Source of the DNA: Annona cherimola | Taxonomy: Eukaryota; Streptophyta; Magnoliopsida; Magnoliales; Annonaceae | Assembly (NCBI GenBank): GCA_030490835.1 | Contig: CM059974.1 | Coordinates: 3,603,501-3,667,500, forward strand | DNA length: 64,000 nucleotides | Direction: 5' to 3' | Shown here: piece after piece, positions 53,246-64,000 of the stretch | How the letters are laid out: every line of letters begins with the position of its first letter | How positions within the stretch are numbered: the first letter of the stretch is position 1 | The notes under the pieces: generated by a model | What the model was told of the DNA's origin: nothing | Databases searched by the model: none | What the model saw: only the letters and a program-made list of their open reading frames with translations | Translations under genes and position numbers: made by a program

Positions 53246-54365
53246 GGACCGTAAATATATAAATTAACATAATTCTTGATCCTATTATCCAAATTGAACG
53301 ATCTAATAGTGGTTTTCTATATTTTTGGACATTCTGGATCTAATGGAATGGTCTGATTAAGCTAAATAGGTCCATAAATCTGACTTTTGAATATTTATGC
53401 AATATTTTTTTGAATTATATGTGCAATTAATTCATGTGATTGGTATATAAATGTCTAATTAGCAATATATATTTGTGATTTATTGCTTTTCAATGAATTC
53501 AACATTAATTCATATGATTAGTTTATAAATGCTTGATTAAGCAATTTATTCATGAATTATTGCTTTCTATTTAATATTAAGCATGCAATATATATATATG
53601 AATAATTATATAAGTTATGATTATTAAATTTTATAGTGAGATTACATTCCATGGTATGACTGGAGGTTGGTGTCTAGGCAAGAGGTATTGAAGAGGATCA
53701 CGTGGTTATTTAATTAGGTCTCTGCTATGCAGGGGGAGCCTCCCACGCCCCACCTCACTTACCTGGCTGACCAAAAGAAATAATATAGAATTTAATCGCG
53801 CATAATGAATTTAATAATCATTATTATGGAATTGTTCATATATATATACATTATAATTTTATGGAGAAAATATTACTATTGATTTTCTCATAATAGAAAT
53901 TGTAATTAATTGTCATTATGCAATTTATGTTTAATAAATATTGTTCATCTTTATGTCTTTTGTCGCCCTGAAGGGTCTAAGATGTTTAGTTAATCAACTT
54001 TATTAAACAAAGAGAGAATAACATGATTTTTACTCTCATAATAGAAATTGCATTATTAAAGAATATTATATTATAGTTTTACCCGAAGGTAGCTATAATT
54101 TAATATTTATCAATAATTAACTAGAACTGCATAAACGCGGGAAATTTTCTACCCGAAGGTGGAGATTTCTTGACTTTGTGTATTCATAATTAATTATTGA
54201 ATATTATTGTTTATCATAGCATTATTGAATACAATCATGCATTATTGCTTGTGTGATTAAATTAAAATTTTAAATTTTAGCTATGATTAATTAATGTTAA
54301 TGGAATTGTTACATAATATTTTATCTGAATCATAAATGGTAACGTGAGCTTAATCATTATTTTAT

Positions 54366-55157
54366 AGCTATGGCTCCGTTCCTCAATCTCATCTGTCTAA
54401 TATCCCGACACTGAATGGATCAAATTATTCTGATTGGCATGAGCAATTACTTATCACATTAGGATGTTTGGATCTGGATTTAGCCATTCGTGTTGCAAAA
54501 CCTAATGACTTAATGCCTGAAAGTACTGATAGTCAAAAGATTCAATTTGATAAATGGGAGCGTTCCAACAGGTTGTCTCTTATGATTATAAAGAGCACAA
54601 TCGAAAGGAATATTAGGGGCTCTATTTCTGACCTTGAAAATGAAAGTGCCAAAACTTATCTAGACTCAATTAAGGAAAAATTCAGTGGGTCAGGTAAAGC
54701 ATTGGCTGGAATGCTCACTAACAAATTGACTTCAATGAAATATGATGGCATTTGTGGAGTGCGAAAGCACATAATGGAAATGTCAAATGTAGCTGGGAAA
54801 CTTAATGAACTAGGGATGAAAATCTCTGACTCTTTCCTAGTCATATTTGTCTTAAACTCTCTTCCATCTCAGTTTTCTCAATTTAAAATTTCTTATAACA
54901 CACAAAAGGATAAATGGACTCTAAATGAATTAATATTCATGTGTGTACAAGAGGAAGAAAGATTAAAGCAAGATGGATCAATGCCTATCTATTTCACATC
55001 GACTACTAAGCAGTACAAGTCAAAGAAAGGAAAAGGGAAGAATAAATTCCCATTAAAAAAAGGCTTAGAGGATGGATTGAAAAAGACCGCTGAGAAGTAT
55101 CATTTCTATAAAAAGAAAGGACATTTTAAGAAAGATTGTCTCAAGCGGAAGAGTTAG
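54366..55157 (+). pseudogene. copia gag, defective
   Basis: Capsid-type gag (UBN2/DUF4219-like). The conserved opening LNGSNYSDWHEQL is readable from about 54410. The only suitable ATG at 54371 is out of frame with it, so the first in-frame Met is at 54468. The zinc knuckle near the end is broken: both first Cys of the CCHC pattern are Tyr (YHFYKKKGHFKKDC). A TAG at 55155-55157 ends the frame before protease. Confidence 0.85.
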
Positions 55158-57223
55158 TTCGAAAAGAAAGGTAACAATTATGTACATGTTTGCCTTGAAA
55201 CCAATTTCATAAACGTATCCTCTAACTTATGGTGTATTGACTCTGGTGCTGTTATCTATGTTTCAAACTCTTTGCAGGCATTTCATTCAACCCGCAACCC
55301 AAAACCACATGAGTCGTCTATTTTAATGGGCAATCTGACCAAGGCTAAAGTTAAAGCAGTAGGAAATTGCAGACTTCGCCTTGACACCGGGCATTTTTTA
55401 GAACTGCATGAAGTTTTCTATGTTCTGTCCATTTCTAGAAATTTAATTTCTTTGCCAAAACTTGATGTAATGGGTTATTCTTTCAATTTTGCAAACTCCA
55501 AGTTTTTCTTTGTTTGAAGATTCTATTTTAATTGAAAATGGAACATTATTTAATGGCTTATATCAAATAAGTGCAGATTGCTCATTTAATTGTTCATCCA
55601 CCTTAAATGTATGTGCTGGTAATAAACGTGGTATGATTGATGAAAATTCCTCCATGTTGTGGCATAAAAGATTGGATCACATATCGAAAGAAAGGATGCT
55701 GAGATTAGTAAAAGACGGGGTATTACCTACTCTAGATTTTACTGATTTTAGCATATGTATCGATTGTATTAAAGGAAAACAAACCAAAACTCAGAAAAAG
55801 AGTGTCATGAGAAGCAATGAACTTTTAGAATTTATCCATACCGATATTTGTGGTCCATTCTCATCATGTATTGGAGGTGAAAAGTACTTCATCACGTTTA
55901 TTGATGATTTCTCACGTTATGGTTTTATTTTCCTATTACATGAAAAGTCTGATTCTTTTAATACTTTTAAAATATTCAAAGAATTAGTAGAAAAGAAATT
56001 GGATAGAAAAATAAAAGTTGTGAGATCTGACAGGGGTGGTGAATATTATGGTAAACATGATCAATTAGGTCAAATCCCTGGTCCATTTGCTAAATTTCTA
56101 GAAGAAAATGGTATTGAACCTCAATATACGATGCCTGGAACTCCCCAACAAAATGGTGTTGCTGAAAGGAAAAATCGTACTCTCATGGATATGGTGAGAA
56201 GTATGATTAGCAACTCGTCTTTGCCCTTATTCTTATGGAGTGAAGTCTTGAAAACTGTTATGTATATCCTCAACCGAGTTCCTAGTAAAGCTGTTCCTAA
56301 AACTCCATTTGAGTTATGGACAGGCAGGAAACCCAGTTTAAGGCATATGCATATTTGGGGTTGTCAAGCAGAAGCAAGGATACTTAACCCACAAGAAAAG
56401 AAATTTGACCCAAGGACTATTAGTTGTTTCTTTATTGCGTATCCAGAATGGTCTAAAGGGTATAGATTTTACAGTCCGTCCCATCATACTAGGATCATTG
56501 AGACCGGAACAACTCGATTCATTGAGAATGGTGAAAATAGTGAGAGCATAACTCCACGAAATGTGGAATTTGAGGAAATTAGAGATTCTTCCTCTAGTTC
56601 ATCACTTATAGATGCAAGAACTGGGATTGTTGATCATAAAAAAAGACCAGCAACCAGTAATTGCTATGCAGCCTACGGAAGAGACTAATAATGAATCGAT
56701 CTCCATTCCAAATGACATTCATCCAAATGATAATGTAGAACATATTAATGAGCCAAGAAGGTCTAATCGAATGAGGAGACCTGCTATTTCAGATGACTAC
56801 ATTATATATTTGAAAGAATGTATTGACGATCCTTATATTGAAAATGATCCATTAAATTTCAAAGAAGCCATTAATAGTGAAAAGTCTGAATTATGGATCA
56901 ATGCTATGAAAGATGAATTAGAATCCATGTTTCAAAACAAAGTTTGGGATCTTGTTATGTTGCCTAAATGGAGCAAACCTGTTGGTTGTAAATGAATATT
57001 CAAAATCAAACGGGACCCTAAGGGTAATGTAGAAAGATATAAAGTCAGACTTGTTGCCAAAGGATTCACACAAATAGAAGACATTGATTATAATGAGACA
57101 TTTTCACCAGTCTCCAGAAAAGACTCATTCAGAATTATTATGGCATTAGTGGCTTACTTTGACTTAGAGTTACACCAAATGGATGTAAAGACGGCATTCC
57201 TGAATGAGAATTTAAAAGATGAA
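55158..57223 (+). pseudogene. copia pol, 5' part: protease, integrase, start of RT
   Basis: In order: aspartic protease with CIDSGA at about 55233; a frameshift in a T5 run (55503-55507); integrase zinc region WHKRLDH...CIDC (about 55660-55770); and the integrase D,D,E core in [17 protein letters not shown] and VAERKNR (about 55838-56175). A frameshift follows in an A7 run (56638-56644), then a TGA at 56993-56995, then the RT start (RLVAKGFTQ, QMDVKTAFLNEN). Reading stops at the inserted element. Three of the defects sit at homopolymers or at probable deaminated codons. Confidence 0.9.
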
Positions 57224-57354
57224 TGATGCGCACCAAGTGCTTGTCGTTAAGAGCATTGTGATCACCAGTTTAATTAAAATTAACCGAAACACATTAAAGC
57301 TACCACTATACGGGTGATAGTGTAGAATAACGGTGAGTCGGGTTGAATCCACAG

Positions 57355-57720
57355 AGAGGCGATGTAGATTTGAATTGTTTTTAAGAGAAAGAGAGGGTAT
57401 AGAGAAGAGAGAGAAAGAGAAGAGAGAAGAGAGAAGAGAGAAGAGAGAGAAAGAAGAGAGACGTTGGAGAGAGAAAAGAAAAGAGAAATTAGAAGAAATT
57501 AGAGAGAGAAAGAGAGAAGAGAGAAAGAGAAGAAAGGAGAAATTAGAAGAAATTAGAGAGAGAAAGAAGAGAGAGAAAGAAAAGGAAAGAAATTAAGAGA
57601 GAGGAGAGAGAGACGTTAGAGAGAGAGAATAGAAGAAATTAGAGAGAGAAAGAGAAGAGAGAAGAGAGAGAAAGAGAGAAAAGAAATTGCAAAGAAAAGA
57701 AAGGGAGACAAGAAACTAAA
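57355..57720 (+). repeat. GA-rich polypurine tract
   Basis: About 350 bp of almost pure purine made of GAGA, AAGAG and AATTAGAAG units. It can be read as a long Arg/Glu/Lys frame, but this is low-complexity sequence rather than a gene. Confidence 0.85.
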
Positions 57721-57989
57721 AGAAATTATAATTAGCTAACAACTTAATTAAAACTATTCTAAGAAAGCAATAAAAGCTATGAAATTCAACTATTAAAGCA
57801 GGAAAGAGAATTACATTAAATTTAATCTAAAAATTACAAAGCATAAAATAAAGCAGTAAATCTAATCTAAAAATTAAAACTACAAAAAAATTAATAACTA
57901 CGAAACACTACAAAGCATAAAATTTACATCACCCGAATATGAAGAGCAAAATCTCCACGTAATAGAAAATTTTATTGCTTGACCCCACC

Positions 57990-58058
57990 TCCTTGCTACG
58001 GGTCCCACAAAATGGGTCCCATCCACTTGCTACGGGGTCCCACAAAATGGGTCCCACC
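57990..58058 (+). repeat. Two-copy 30-bp tandem repeat in the insertion
   Basis: CTTGCTACGGGTCCCACAAA and the following ATGGGTCCCA occur twice in a row with one extra G in the second copy. Confidence 0.7.
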
Positions 58059-59465
58059 TAAGGGGTTGTGTGTGGGGTATGGGGTCCATTTCTTAGGATG
58101 AGAGGAGGCCTTTTTATAGTTGAGGGAGGGGCCCAACGACCTTTCTGGCTTTCGATGTGGGATTCTCATCCCGTCACCTGTAGCTGCCCTTTTGCCCTTT
58201 TGCCACAGCTGATGGAGACACTGCTGCCTGTGTTCATTGCTTGCTTGAAATCAGTATGAAGGCAAATTGATGAGGTAAAGACTGCAGCTGAACAAGGGCT
58301 TTGACGTTGCCAGAAAAATAGAAGCTACATGGGTGTTGCACTTTTGGAGCAGAACTGCTGGTTTGGGGTGGATTGGGGAAGACGGCGGAGGAAGATGGGA
58401 GAAATTAGGGCCGGTCCAAGCTTGGTGCGGCAGATTTCGGGTTTGGATGACAAGGCGTGGGCGGGCGAAATCCGTGGAGGAGATTGGGGATTTGAGCATC
58501 GGCAATCTCAGCGAGGCGGTCATGCCAGATGCGGTATGCGGGGTTGGCCGAAAGTTGGGTTTTTGGTGAATGGGTTCTTGTTGATGACCGAATGATGAAT
58601 GGCTGCTGTGCTCTAGTCGATTTGGGGGCAAAGATGAGGGCGGGCTGTGATTAAGTAGGAGAAGCTGTTGGATTTATTGCTGAAAATGTAGGCACCGTTC
58701 TGCTGATGTAGTTGAAAAAGGGAGGTAGCAATCCGCTTTGAAATTGCTGGATTGATTCATATCAATCAACGGATAGTGGCTTGGAGTAGAGAGAGAATGG
58801 TTAATTGTCAGCTTGATGGTCGGTATTGCCTGAAACGAATGGGAAGATGGTTGTATTGTTGCTGCAACGTGCTGCCGATTTTTGCTTGAATGGCAATTAG
58901 GCGTTGCTGGTTCTTCGACTGAAATCAAATGCGCAGAGTGTTGGGGCTGTTTGGTTCTGCTGCCACGGCTTGGAGAAGACGGTGATGAATCGTGGCTTGC
59001 TGCTGTTGTGATCGATCGGCTGGATCTATTTTGATTGATCGGCTTTGGGCGGCTTTGCTTGCTGGTGTGCGGATAGCTTGTAGATTAATGGCGTAGCTGC
59101 TGCCGTTTTGGAGGATCGCTGCAATGGATCGGGGCTAGCTGGATTTTCCTGCCGTGATGACGTGCTGCCGGATCTGCCTCCGCTGATGTGGTGTTGCTGG
59201 TTGGTTTCACAGTGGAATGGATTGTTGTCGGCCATTTGAGGGAGCGGGTTCTGCTTGCCGGGCTGCTTTGATTTGGGGCTGGATTGTAGCTGCCGGAAAT
59301 GGGCTGGGCGAAAACGGATGGGGAAGATGGAGCACTGGAATATGGTGCTCCAGCGGCACACAATCGCGTGTACCATGCAGGGGCAAACACGTAGATTTTA
59401 ATATTTTTGTCAAAAGAAGTTTAATAAGCTTGCTGATTTTTAATTTACTTTTTAGCCCTTTTTGA

Positions 59466-59499
<34 letters not shown>

Positions 59500-59833
59500 C
59501 TTAAAACGTTTTGACAGTTTGCTTTATAATAATAGTTTAAATTATATTTATAATTTTATGTATGATTTTCCAAATTAGATGGTTTTATAATTTTTGCCCA
59601 AATCACATTAATATGCTAATACAAATTTTAACATTAAAATTTTCTAGGGGATTGTGTCATAGTTTTATATTTTTAAGAACGTTGCAAAATAGCTTCTTTT
59701 ATAGCAAAATTAAAGATTCTATTAAAAATATGATTTTCATGAAATTTCACTTAAAACATGCATTTAATTAATATTTTAATATTTAATTGTGTGCATTTAA
59801 TATGAAATTAAATAAAAAATTTTAGACTTATCA

Positions 59834-61038
59834 AAGAGGTATACATGGTGCAGCCTGAAGGATTTGAAATGGAAGGAAAGAACACATTAGTATGCAAATT
59901 AAAGAAATCTATATATGGACTTAAACAAGCCTCCCGACAGTGGTATTTAAAGTTTAACAAAGTTATCACTTCCTTTGGATTTACAGAAAACATTGGTGAC
60001 CAATGTATATATCTAAAGTTGAGTGGGAGCAAGTTTATATTTTTGATCCTATATGTAGACGATATTTTGCTTGCTACTAATGATTTAGGTCTTTTACATA
60101 ACATTAAAAGTTTCCTTTCTGAACATTTTGATATGAAAGATATGGGCGAGGCATCATGTGTCATAGGAATTGATGTCCATCGAAATAGGCCTAAAAGACT
60201 TTTAGGGTTATCACAAAGGGCGTATATCAATAAAATTTTAGAAAGGTTCCAAATGTCAAATTGCTCATCATGTGAAGTGTCAATCTTTAAAGGTAAAAAA
60301 TATGGTCTACATCAGTGTCCACAGAATGAGATTAAGAAACAGGAAATGAGGTCCATCCCATATGCTTCTGCTCTTGGGAGCATGATGTATGCGCAGGTTT
60401 GCACACGTCCTGACATCAGTTATGTTATGAGATTACTTGGAAGATATCAAAGCAATTCAGGAATGGAATATTGGAAAGCAGTAAAAAAAGTAATGTGATA
60501 TCTCCAAGGAACTAAAGATTATAAGCTCACATATGCAAAAACCAATCAATTAGAAGTGATCGGTTACACAGATTTAGATTATGCTGGTTGTACAAACAGC
60601 AGAAGATCCACGTCAGGCTATGTTTTCCTATTAGCCGGTGGAGCAGTTTCATGGAAGAGTGGGAGACAAAATCGTGTAGTCGACTCTACCATGGAAGCTG
60701 AATTTGTTGGCTGTCATGAAGCATCCTCACATGCACTTTGGTTGAGGAAATTCATCTCAAAGCTTAAAATTATGGATTCTATCTCTAGGCCTCTGAGAAT
60801 CAGTTGTGACAATTCATCAGCGATTAGCTTCTCCAATTACAAAAGAATTACTGGCGCTAACAAGCATATTGATGCTAAGTTTATGTCAGTACAAGAAAGG
60901 ATTAATGATCATCTGATATCGATTAGTTTTGTTGGTACTGCTGACATGATTGCTGATCCCATGACTAAGACTCTGGCGCCTAAGGTCTTTTCTGGACATA
61001 TAAGAAATATGGGTCTTGTTATGTGGGATAATTATTGA
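59834..61038 (+). pseudogene. copia pol, 3' part: rest of RT and RNase H
   Basis: Continues the RT with VYMVQPEGF, KKSIYGLKQASRQW and the catalytic YVDD in LILYVDDILLAT (about 60040). It then has RNase H with Asp in GYTDLDYAG, Glu in STMEAEF and Asp in SCDNSSA, and ends at 61036-61038. One TGA interrupts it at 60496-60498, where relatives usually have Arg, so a CGA to TGA change is likely. Confidence 0.9.
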
Positions 61039-61447
61039 TATAATCGATACACTTTGAGATCTCATGTTGGATGATTATTTTCTTTTGTTTCATTATGGTA
61101 TTTTGTTGACAATTTTATGTGATTTGGAAACAAAAGATTTTATCTATTTAATATTAATGTGGGACATTAAAATCACATAATTGTAAATCTGCCATTAAGA
61201 ACTTAGTCAAATAAATTTGTTAATATCGTGATGCATGGAAGGAAGTATGTTTATATGAGCATATAACTGCCATGATCCATGTTAACAAATTTTCTTAACT
61301 TAAGTATTAAAGTTGGATTGCGTATGTAATGACTAGGACATGTTTTTCAAATGAGTGCACTCGTCCGGTAATTTTTCAAATGATAAATCCAAGGATTGTA
61401 TTTTAATATAATTTTCTTTTCTTTCTTAATTTTATTTTAATTAGGAC

Positions 61448-61458
61448 AAGTGGGAGAA
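61448..61458 (+). other. Polypurine tract of the copia element
   Basis: AAGTGGGAGAA lies immediately before the 3' LTR, the expected plus-strand primer. Confidence 0.85.
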
Positions 61459-61780
61459 TGTTAGAGTTATACTCCTATAAGGTGTCTTAATTAGATAATA
61501 AGTCTTGGATTTAAAGATAGCCCAGTCATATCTGAATTGCGTACGCAATCCGAGTTCAGGTAGAACTGCACTTCTAGTTGAGTCATGATGGGAAGGGCTC
61601 TATAAATAAAGGAGTCTAGGTCCCTCTCTCACACGGTTTACATTACAAGTGGTTCCCATCTATCACTAGTATTATAGGGAGAAGTGTTGAGGGAGAAGAC
61701 CTCGTGCTCTACTTGGTCTACAGGTGGAATATATGCACACATGGATTCAGGTACGCTTCCGCATCACTTAATTTCCAACA
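61459..61780 (+). repeat. 3' LTR of the copia element
   Basis: 322 bp, same ends as the 5' LTR, followed at once by the AGTGT duplication. Confidence 0.95.
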
Positions 61781-62048
61781 AGTGTGTCATCTACCAGTGC
61801 TGATTATCGGTCCGGTGAACGACTGGTGGTGCCAGCGAAGACAGGAAACTTGTGGGGCTTGGGCTGTTCAGGCAATTTTGTCATTTTAAAAAAGAAATAG
61901 TGACAATTTTCCTCTTCGACAAACATAACTGACAGAAGATAACGACTTGGGCATGTGAGGAATTCGGGATTAAATGTCACAGGTATTAGAGAAATTATTA
62001 AAATATGAATTATAGGTAAATATTGTGGGTATTAAAGGAATTTACCCC

Positions 62049-63288
62049 ATTTCTATATATCAATTGTCAAGTATTCAGGATATGGTTTTAAAATTGTGCA
62101 GATAAATACATTTTTTACGGGTATATATTTATAATCATCTTAATTAGTATTGCAATCAGCCAATGAGACTTTCTTATAATTTAAAAAATTATATCCTCAC
62201 ACAATCATTTTTCAACTGAGTGGATGCTTCCATAGTCCCTTCCAAAGGAAGAGAAATGCCACTTCTTAGATTTGAAATGCTACCTGCTATGAACGAGCAT
62301 ACGAGCGTACCACCTGGGCTGACCCAAATTTTAAAACTCAAATTTTATAAATACATGGTCGAAAAGAGTTTTATGAAAACGAACCTTAGACGTTTGTAAT
62401 TTGTAATTAGTTAAGGAAGAAAAGCATGCCTTTAAATAGTTTTGGAAAATGCCAACATTACCTTGCTGGTAACTCCCATTTCTCTTAGTGTGCGGATGAG
62501 AGTTCGATTGCAGTGGCCATGTTTCTCTCTAGTTCTTTGTAGGAGCGTCCGTCAATGGAAAATTTTAAGAATATTATTAGGAAAAATAGAATATTGTTTT
62601 TTAAAGGTCTAATTGCAATACAAATTTGAGATGATTGTGATATAAATACTCATAAAAAAATAAGTTTGAAAAACCAAGGTGGTTTGACCCGTTCAGAATT
62701 TGTTTCGAGATTCGGGCTTAAGTTTTGTGAACAGAGTGATGAGGTATATTTTGAACCATAAGACCACTACAGTTATATGATTTCGGTCTATAAAATTATA
62801 TAATTTTTCATATGTAAAAACAAAAAACGATGTGCACAACAAACGATGTGCACAGATCTTTGACTGTCAAGATATTCTCCCAACGTTGTATTTGCAAATA
62901 TCTCAAGGTCAATGCCTCTTTAATAAAAATATTTCAACTCGACGATAAAAATTTTGGAGGCCCACTCGACCAGTGATCATCTTGCCCAGAATGCATGCAT
63001 GCATCCAGCCAGAAAACGTTTGCCCATAAAACCCCCGGCGTGACGGCAATTACCAGAGATAGATTGCTAGATATAATTCAGCTCCTAAAATTCCATTCCC
63101 GTCCTCTTTATCTTGGTCTCTTCTTGGAGAGCCAATGACCATCGATCTGCATGCCCCATAAAACTCGCATTTTGTATCTTTAAGGTCGGAAGTATTTTTT
63201 TTTGGGGTGGGGGGGGGCAAAGATAGTGTTTGTTTACATAAAAAATATTTGAAAATAAAACTTTTAAATCTTGAACTTTTTACTCTAA
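62049..63288. other. AT-rich intergenic DNA
   Basis: No gene or element recognised. A run of G residues lies at about 63208-63217. Confidence 0.5.
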
Positions 63289-63554
63289 GGGTGTGTTTGG
63301 TTGGAGGTAAAACTTTTGATGAAAAGTTTTTGGAGTAGAAGTTGTCAAATCAATAGAAAGTGATGTGATGTAATAGGAGTAATGATGAGGAGTAAAGAGA
63401 ATAAAGTTAAAATAGATAGGTTAGTTGTATGGGTAGTTGTGTATAAATGATTGAAAAGTAGGGTAGTTTGTATTAAAAAATATGAAAAAAATAGAGTAAT
63501 TATGGAGAGTGAAAAGTTTTAGTTGACAACTTTTTATCCTAAACAAACACACCC
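63289..63554. mobile_element. MITE family A, copy 4
   Basis: 266 bp with GGGTGTGTTTGG / CAAACACACCC ends and target duplication TAA (63286-63288, 63555-63557). It has the same orientation as copy 1 and is closely similar to it, with internal deletions near 63480. Confidence 0.85.
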
Positions 63555-63662
63555 TAAATAACTACTATATTTTAAATTCTTTTTTCACTTTTTCCTATTC
63601 AATTATTGTATTTTTTAATCAGTCATACATAATTACTCATACAACTAACTTATTTATTTTAG

Positions 63663-63932
63663 GAGATGTTTGATTAACGATTTAGAAAACGGCAGGACAG
63701 CCTAAGAAAGCAATGCGCGTAAGGGCGGATTTACATCTTCACATTATATTTTTCCAATTTTACCTCTATATTTCAATCATGTTTCTTACAAACTACTTCT
63801 ATCAAACTTAGTTATTTTAACTTTACCTCTATCATTTCCTATCAATCACGCAATTTTCAAAATATTTCATTTTCTATTTTCTACCATTTCTCACAATTCC
63901 ACACTTTTTCACCTTTCCAAACGTCACCCTAA
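63663..63932. mobile_element. Possible further MITE with degenerate ends
   Basis: Left GGAGATGTTTGATTA and right TTCCAAACGTCACCC are imperfect inverted repeats flanked by TTA-like bases. The interior is pyrimidine-rich. The call rests on weak ends. Confidence 0.35.
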
Positions 63933-64000
63933 CTCTCCACTAAAATTTCTACAAAGTAAATAGTGATTATTAATAAATTGAGGTACAATTCATTTAATAG

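Larger units (their letters stand above)
51851..54365 (+). other. Long untranslated leader of the copia element
   Basis: About 2.5 kb without recognisable coding sequence. It contains a GC-rich block (about 52360-52850), a cluster of GCCCA/TGGGC motifs (about 52965-53245), and then AT-rich DNA up to gag. Such a leader is long for a copia element. Confidence 0.6.
57224..59833. mobile_element. 2.6-kb insertion in RT with TGAT...ATCA ends (possible solo LTR)
   Basis: The RT frame breaks after FLNENLKDE and resumes at VYMVQPEGF beyond 59833. The insert starts TGATGCGCACC and ends ACTTATCA, the TG...CA form of LTR ends. It has no coding domain I recognise, a purine-rich tract at 57355-57720 and a GC-rich half at 58000-59400. 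It most resembles a long solo LTR or a large non-autonomous retrotransposon. Flanking 5-mers (ATGAA, AAGAG) do not match, though AAAGA occurs near both borders, so the exact ends and class are uncertain. Confidence 0.7.
51515..61780 (+). mobile_element. Ty1/copia LTR retrotransposon, full-length but defective
   Basis: Complete element with two 322-bp LTRs, target duplication AGTGT on both sides (51510-51514, 61781-61785), a tRNA-Met primer-binding site, a polypurine tract, and gag-protease-integrase-RT-RNase H in copia order (integrase before RT). It is 10,266 bp long, of which 2,610 bp is a later insertion in RT. The coding region is closed by stops and frameshifts, so it cannot make its own proteins. 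Confidence 0.95.
50186..62048. mobile_element. MULE-like element carrying GC-rich DNA, split by a copia insertion
   Basis: The left end (TAGGTAAATTCTTGTAATACG, 50186 onward) and the reverse complement of the right end (GGGGTAAATTCCTTTAATACC, up to 62048) form inverted repeats of about 85-98 bp. They share blocks TTTACC.ATAATTC and AATAATTTCT. Removing the copia element leaves about 1.6 kb. The interior has a hairpin element (50297-50636), then GC-rich DNA (50640-51514 and 61786-61900) unlike the surroundings. That layout is reminiscent of Pack-MULEs with captured gene pieces. No transposase or clear target duplication is present, and the captured source was not identified. Confidence 0.5.

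Noticed and set aside
57333..57596. Arg/Glu/Lys-rich 87-residue open frame
   Set aside because: It is a translation of the GA polypurine tract, low in complexity and present in all purine-rich frames.
58251..59390. Several Pro/Ser-rich minus-strand frames in the RT insertion
   Set aside because: They overlap with plus-strand frames, have no domain, and lie in non-coding LTR-like DNA.

Overview
The window is nuclear DNA of a flowering plant, most likely a eudicot or another non-grass angiosperm. It holds intron-rich genes, AT-rich intergenic DNA, many short inverted-repeat elements, and one long nested retrotransposon block. No species can be named from the sequence. I rebuilt the gene models by hand from splice sites and reading phase. 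They rest on family recognition and phase consistency, with no transcript data.

Layout. Positions 1-5300 are intergenic. They contain a 66-bp tandem repeat, a tRNA-derived SINE nested in inverted-repeat DNA, and a small MITE. 5324-16521 (+) is a 23-exon GH31 alpha-glucosidase resembling plant heteroglycan glucosidase HGL1, with a frameshift in exon 8. 17077-17843 is a foldback element with a second element nested inside it. 18407-20716 (+) is a five-exon PLP-dependent class V aminotransferase/cysteine-desulfurase-like gene. It converges, 275 bp apart, on 20992-26586 (-), an organellar prolyl-tRNA synthetase. 27770-44617 (-) is the giant NO VEIN (NOV) gene: 13 exons, 2,798 residues, intact, and hosting a miniature Ty3/gypsy element in one intron. 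46790-49532 (-) is the mitochondrial ribosomal protein mL41 (MRP-L27 family), with three exons and 92 residues.

50186-62048 looks like a terminal-inverted-repeat (MULE-like) element of about 1.6 kb. It was split by a complete Ty1/copia retrotransposon (51515-61780, 5-bp target duplication AGTGT). The copia pol gene was in turn split by a 2.6-kb insertion with TGAT...ATCA ends. The copia coding region is dead: three in-frame stops and two frameshifts. The rest, to 64000, is AT-rich intergenic DNA with one more MITE and another MITE-like stretch.

The five host genes are unrelated housekeeping or developmental genes: glucan turnover, PLP chemistry, organellar tRNA charging, cell-fate/auxin patterning, and the mitochondrial ribosome. 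There is no operon or shared pathway. The novelty lies in the layered transposon insertions, the possible in-frame rescue of the glucosidase frameshift by an alternative donor, two GC-AG introns, and a dense cluster of GCCCA-type motifs in the copia leader. I found no new multi-gene system.
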